A DNA stretch of 64,000 nt, from the NCBI GenBank assembly GCA_023213395.1, contig CM041465.1, forward strand, positions 200,329,741 to 200,393,740. The letters are read 5' to 3'. The position numbers and the translations under genes are program-made. Origin of the DNA: Cycas panzhihuaensis (lineage: Eukaryota > Cycadophyta). This document shows positions 63,659-64,000 of this stretch, piece by piece. Within the stretch, counting starts at the first letter, position 1; every line of letters starts with the position of its first letter. The notes under the pieces were generated by a model. The model was not told the DNA's origin. It searched no databases and was given only the letters and a program-made list of their open reading frames with translations.

Positions 63659-64000
63659 CTATGGCCTCATTTCTCTCTATAAATCCCCTTATTTTCTAAA
63701 GGATAAAGGAGGATCTTTAAGACTTAGAGAAATACATCATTATACTATCAGAATTCTACCACATATAAGGGATTTAGGAGCTAGTGTCAAGTTATACATT
63801 ATGAGAGCATAATGAAGCCTTGACAAACTATTAAGGAGCCCTTGAAGAAGTAAGTTGTAGTAGCCATTGACCTCCTTTCTTCTAAGGTAAAGGTATATCC
63901 ATCATCCCTTTGTTTAGGAGTTATTTTCTCTCATTTCTTTCATCCACTCTATGCTATGTAAATGTTTTATGATGGTTGTGTGCTTGAGATCTCTTGAAAG

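Larger units (their letters stand above)
63200..64000 (+). repeat. Tat-like LTR fragment at the right window end
   Basis: On + this aligns in order with the reverse complement of 33360-33710 (LTR of copy C): CCATAG subrepeats at 63264-63395, then a spacer, then a palindrome at 63618-63658 and a TATA box (TATAAAT) at 63678-63684. It is the promoter part of another element whose body lies to the right of the window. Confidence 0.6.

Overview
This window is plant nuclear DNA, and almost all of it is decayed LTR retrotransposons. The host is a seed plant (Copia and Tat-like Ty3/Gypsy lineages, tRNA-iMet primer sites, very long AT microsatellites). I cannot name a species. I see no intact gene, no tRNA or rRNA gene and no CRISPR. 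The DNA is AT-rich and very poor in CpG (three CpG in the first 600 bases). Almost every retrotransposon frame is broken by TAA/TAG at expected Gln codons, or TAG/TGA at expected Trp codons. This is the C-to-T (and G-to-A) decay expected from deamination of methylated cytosine.

Layout. 1-1500: pol fragment of a Tat-like Gypsy element on + (copy A). 1501-8400: a second member of the family on - (copy B: protease, gag, leader/LTR). 8401-14200: microsatellites, a - strand Copia fragment (10018-10900) and a possible LTR. 14220-18300: a chromovirus-like Gypsy gag-pol on +, cut off by a 600 bp TA/TG microsatellite. 18982-22950: a candidate LTR, primer site and a decayed + strand frame with a plant-mobile-domain-like part and a coiled coil. 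24687-34115: the longest Tat-like copy (copy C, -). 34130-38429: another Tat-like copy on + (copy D); its last 1.5 kb is almost identical to copy A. 40324-46561: a complete Copia element on - with LTRs and a CCACC target-site duplication, carrying an unexplained + strand frame. 46562-49930: unassigned DNA with small repeat arrays. 49935-52295: Copia pol on -. 52296-62866: an LTR element whose LTRs are about 10 kb apart because a complete Copia element (53918-61032, duplication TGAAC) sits inside it. 63200-64000: a Tat-like LTR running off the window.

The genes do not work together as a pathway; the order records nested insertion, truncation and one late duplication. The least explained signals are the + strand frame at 45355-46050, the plant-mobile-domain/coiled-coil frame at 21295-22950, a conserved hairpin about 20 bp upstream of the TATA box in Tat-like LTRs, and conserved splice-donor-like sites in the Tat-like leaders.
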